Assembly: GCA_001768965.1 (NCBI GenBank)
Contig: MEMY01000069.1
Span: 3,897-9,579, forward strand
DNA length: 5,683 bases
Direction: 5' to 3'
Origin: an archaeon RBG_16_50_20
Lineage (GTDB): Archaea > Thermoproteota > Bathyarchaeia > 40CM-2-53-6
Positions 5,263 to 5,683 of the stretch are shown in pieces. The translations under genes and the position numbers were made by a program. The notes under the pieces were generated by a model. That model was not told the DNA's origin and made no database searches. It was given only the letters and a program-made list of their open reading frames with translations. Each line of letters begins with the position of its first letter. Positions within the stretch are counted from its first letter, which is position 1.

Positions 5263-5683
5263 CTAGGGTCCAGCGCTCTTGATCCTCTCTGTTAGTTTCG
5301 GGATGACCTGGTAAAGATCTCCGACTATGCTATAGTCGGCTATCTTGAGTATTGGTGCTTCCTTGTCTTTGTTGATCGCGACGATGAGTTTGGAGGTCAT
5401 TATGCCGACGGTGTGTTGGATCTGGCCTGAGATACCAACGGAAACATGAAGTTTCGGCTTGCACCGTTTTCCGGAAATTCCGACCATCCTGTCCTCGGAG
5501 AGCCAGTGAAAGTCTGATGAGAGTGCGCGTGTGCAGCCTAGTTCCGCCTTCAATGCTGTGCAGAATTCGTTGATCATCGCCAGGTCCTCCTTCTTCCCTA
5601 TGCCCTGACCCACGCATACTAAGTTCTCAGCTGATTCTATGCTGACCGCCTCTCCAGCCTTCTTTCTTCTTTCCACAACCTGC
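5263..5683 (-). CDS. etfA: Electron transfer flavoprotein alpha subunit, C-terminal part (partial)
   Basis: EtfA with EtfB carries electrons from acyl-CoA or other dehydrogenases, or takes part in flavin-based bifurcation. The visible 140 residues cover the C-terminal FAD-binding domain. Counting from Val at 5676, this has AENLVCVGQGIGKKEDLAMI (about 16-35), LGCTRALSSDFHWL (about 46-59), DRMVGISGKRCKPKLHVSVG and ISGQIQHTVGIMTSKLIVAI (together about 62-101), then NKDKEAPILKIADYSIVGDL and a closing VIPKLTERI. The Arg of the SR/TR pair, the GISG-QH flavin loop and the NKD and ADY segments are all kept. The usual GQTGK is GISGK here. The frame stays open to the right edge and GTG at 5674-5676 is an internal Val, so the gene continues beyond the window. 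The partner etfB is not visible. It converges on the homing endonuclease after 34 bases. Confidence 0.9.
   Translation of the reverse strand, partial: QVVERRKKAGEAVSIESAENLVCVGQGIGKKEDLAMINEFCTALKAELGCTRALSSDFHWLSEDRMVGISGKRCKPKLHVSVGISGQIQHTVGIMTSKLIVAINKDKEAPILKIADYSIVGDLYQVIPKLTERIKSAGP
5321..5339. repeat. Perfect 8-bp inverted repeat inside etfA
   Basis: CCGACTAT (5321-5328) and ATAGTCGG (5332-5339) are exact reverse complements around three bases, within the codons for the conserved ADYSIVGD segment near the 3' end of etfA. The mRNA could form a tight hairpin. No T-run follows in either direction, so it does not look like a terminator. Confidence 0.4.

Noticed and set aside
5330..5617. 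Second minus-strand frame inside etfA
   Set aside because: Arg- and His-rich shadow of the ETF alpha frame, which carries the conserved FAD-binding motifs.
1..5683. CRISPR array, insertion sequence or defence island
   Set aside because: No regularly spaced repeats, no transposase and no paired terminal inverted repeats were seen; the only mobile-type gene is the LAGLIDADG endonuclease.

Overview
The window looks like chromosomal DNA from an archaeon of moderate GC content. The evidence is a free-standing AlaX editing protein, a SecB-like protein of the kind first noted in Methanocaldococcus (MJ0357 type), surface proteins rich in N-glycosylation sequons, short TATA-like promoters, T-rich 3' ends and frequent TTG/GTG starts. 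A TACK-group lineage (Thaumarchaeota/Bathyarchaeia-like) is a guess; no marker here settles it. There is no rRNA, tRNA, CRISPR array or insertion sequence that I can support.

Layout, left to right. Positions 1-502 hold no confident gene, only a possible tail of an upstream gene and weak open frames. From 503 to 960 (+) lies a winged-helix-type protein broken by a frameshift near 793. It is followed by a repeated T-rich terminator-like element (964-1005). Next come a SecB-like chaperone-fold protein with a polyproline tail (1009-1434, -) and, divergent from it, a small AbrB-like basic protein (1608-1862, +) preceded by a perfect inverted repeat. alaX (1859-2617, -) converges on the latter with overlapping stop codons. 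A secreted DUF4382-type protein (2714-3214, +) diverges from alaX around a palindromic TATA-like box and is followed by a diverged dCTP deaminase/dUTPase-fold protein (3282-3806, +). A heavily sequon-studded, membrane-anchored surface protein (3810-4736, -) converges on it. A free-standing single-motif LAGLIDADG homing endonuclease (4863-5228, +) comes next. The C-terminal FAD-binding domain of an ETF alpha subunit (5263 to the right edge, -) closes the window.

Genes alternate strand almost one by one, so most are probably transcribed alone and no operon or joint pathway is evident. The functions are mixed: translation quality control (AlaX), protein folding or targeting (SecB-like), nucleotide metabolism or a derivative of it (Dcd-like), cell surface (two secreted proteins), electron transfer (EtfA) and one selfish element. 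The points most worth a second look are the inverted repeat before the AbrB-like gene, the altered active-site region of the Dcd-like protein, the stand-alone homing endonuclease, and the archaeal SecB-like protein with its polyproline tail. I do not see a convincing new multi-gene system.
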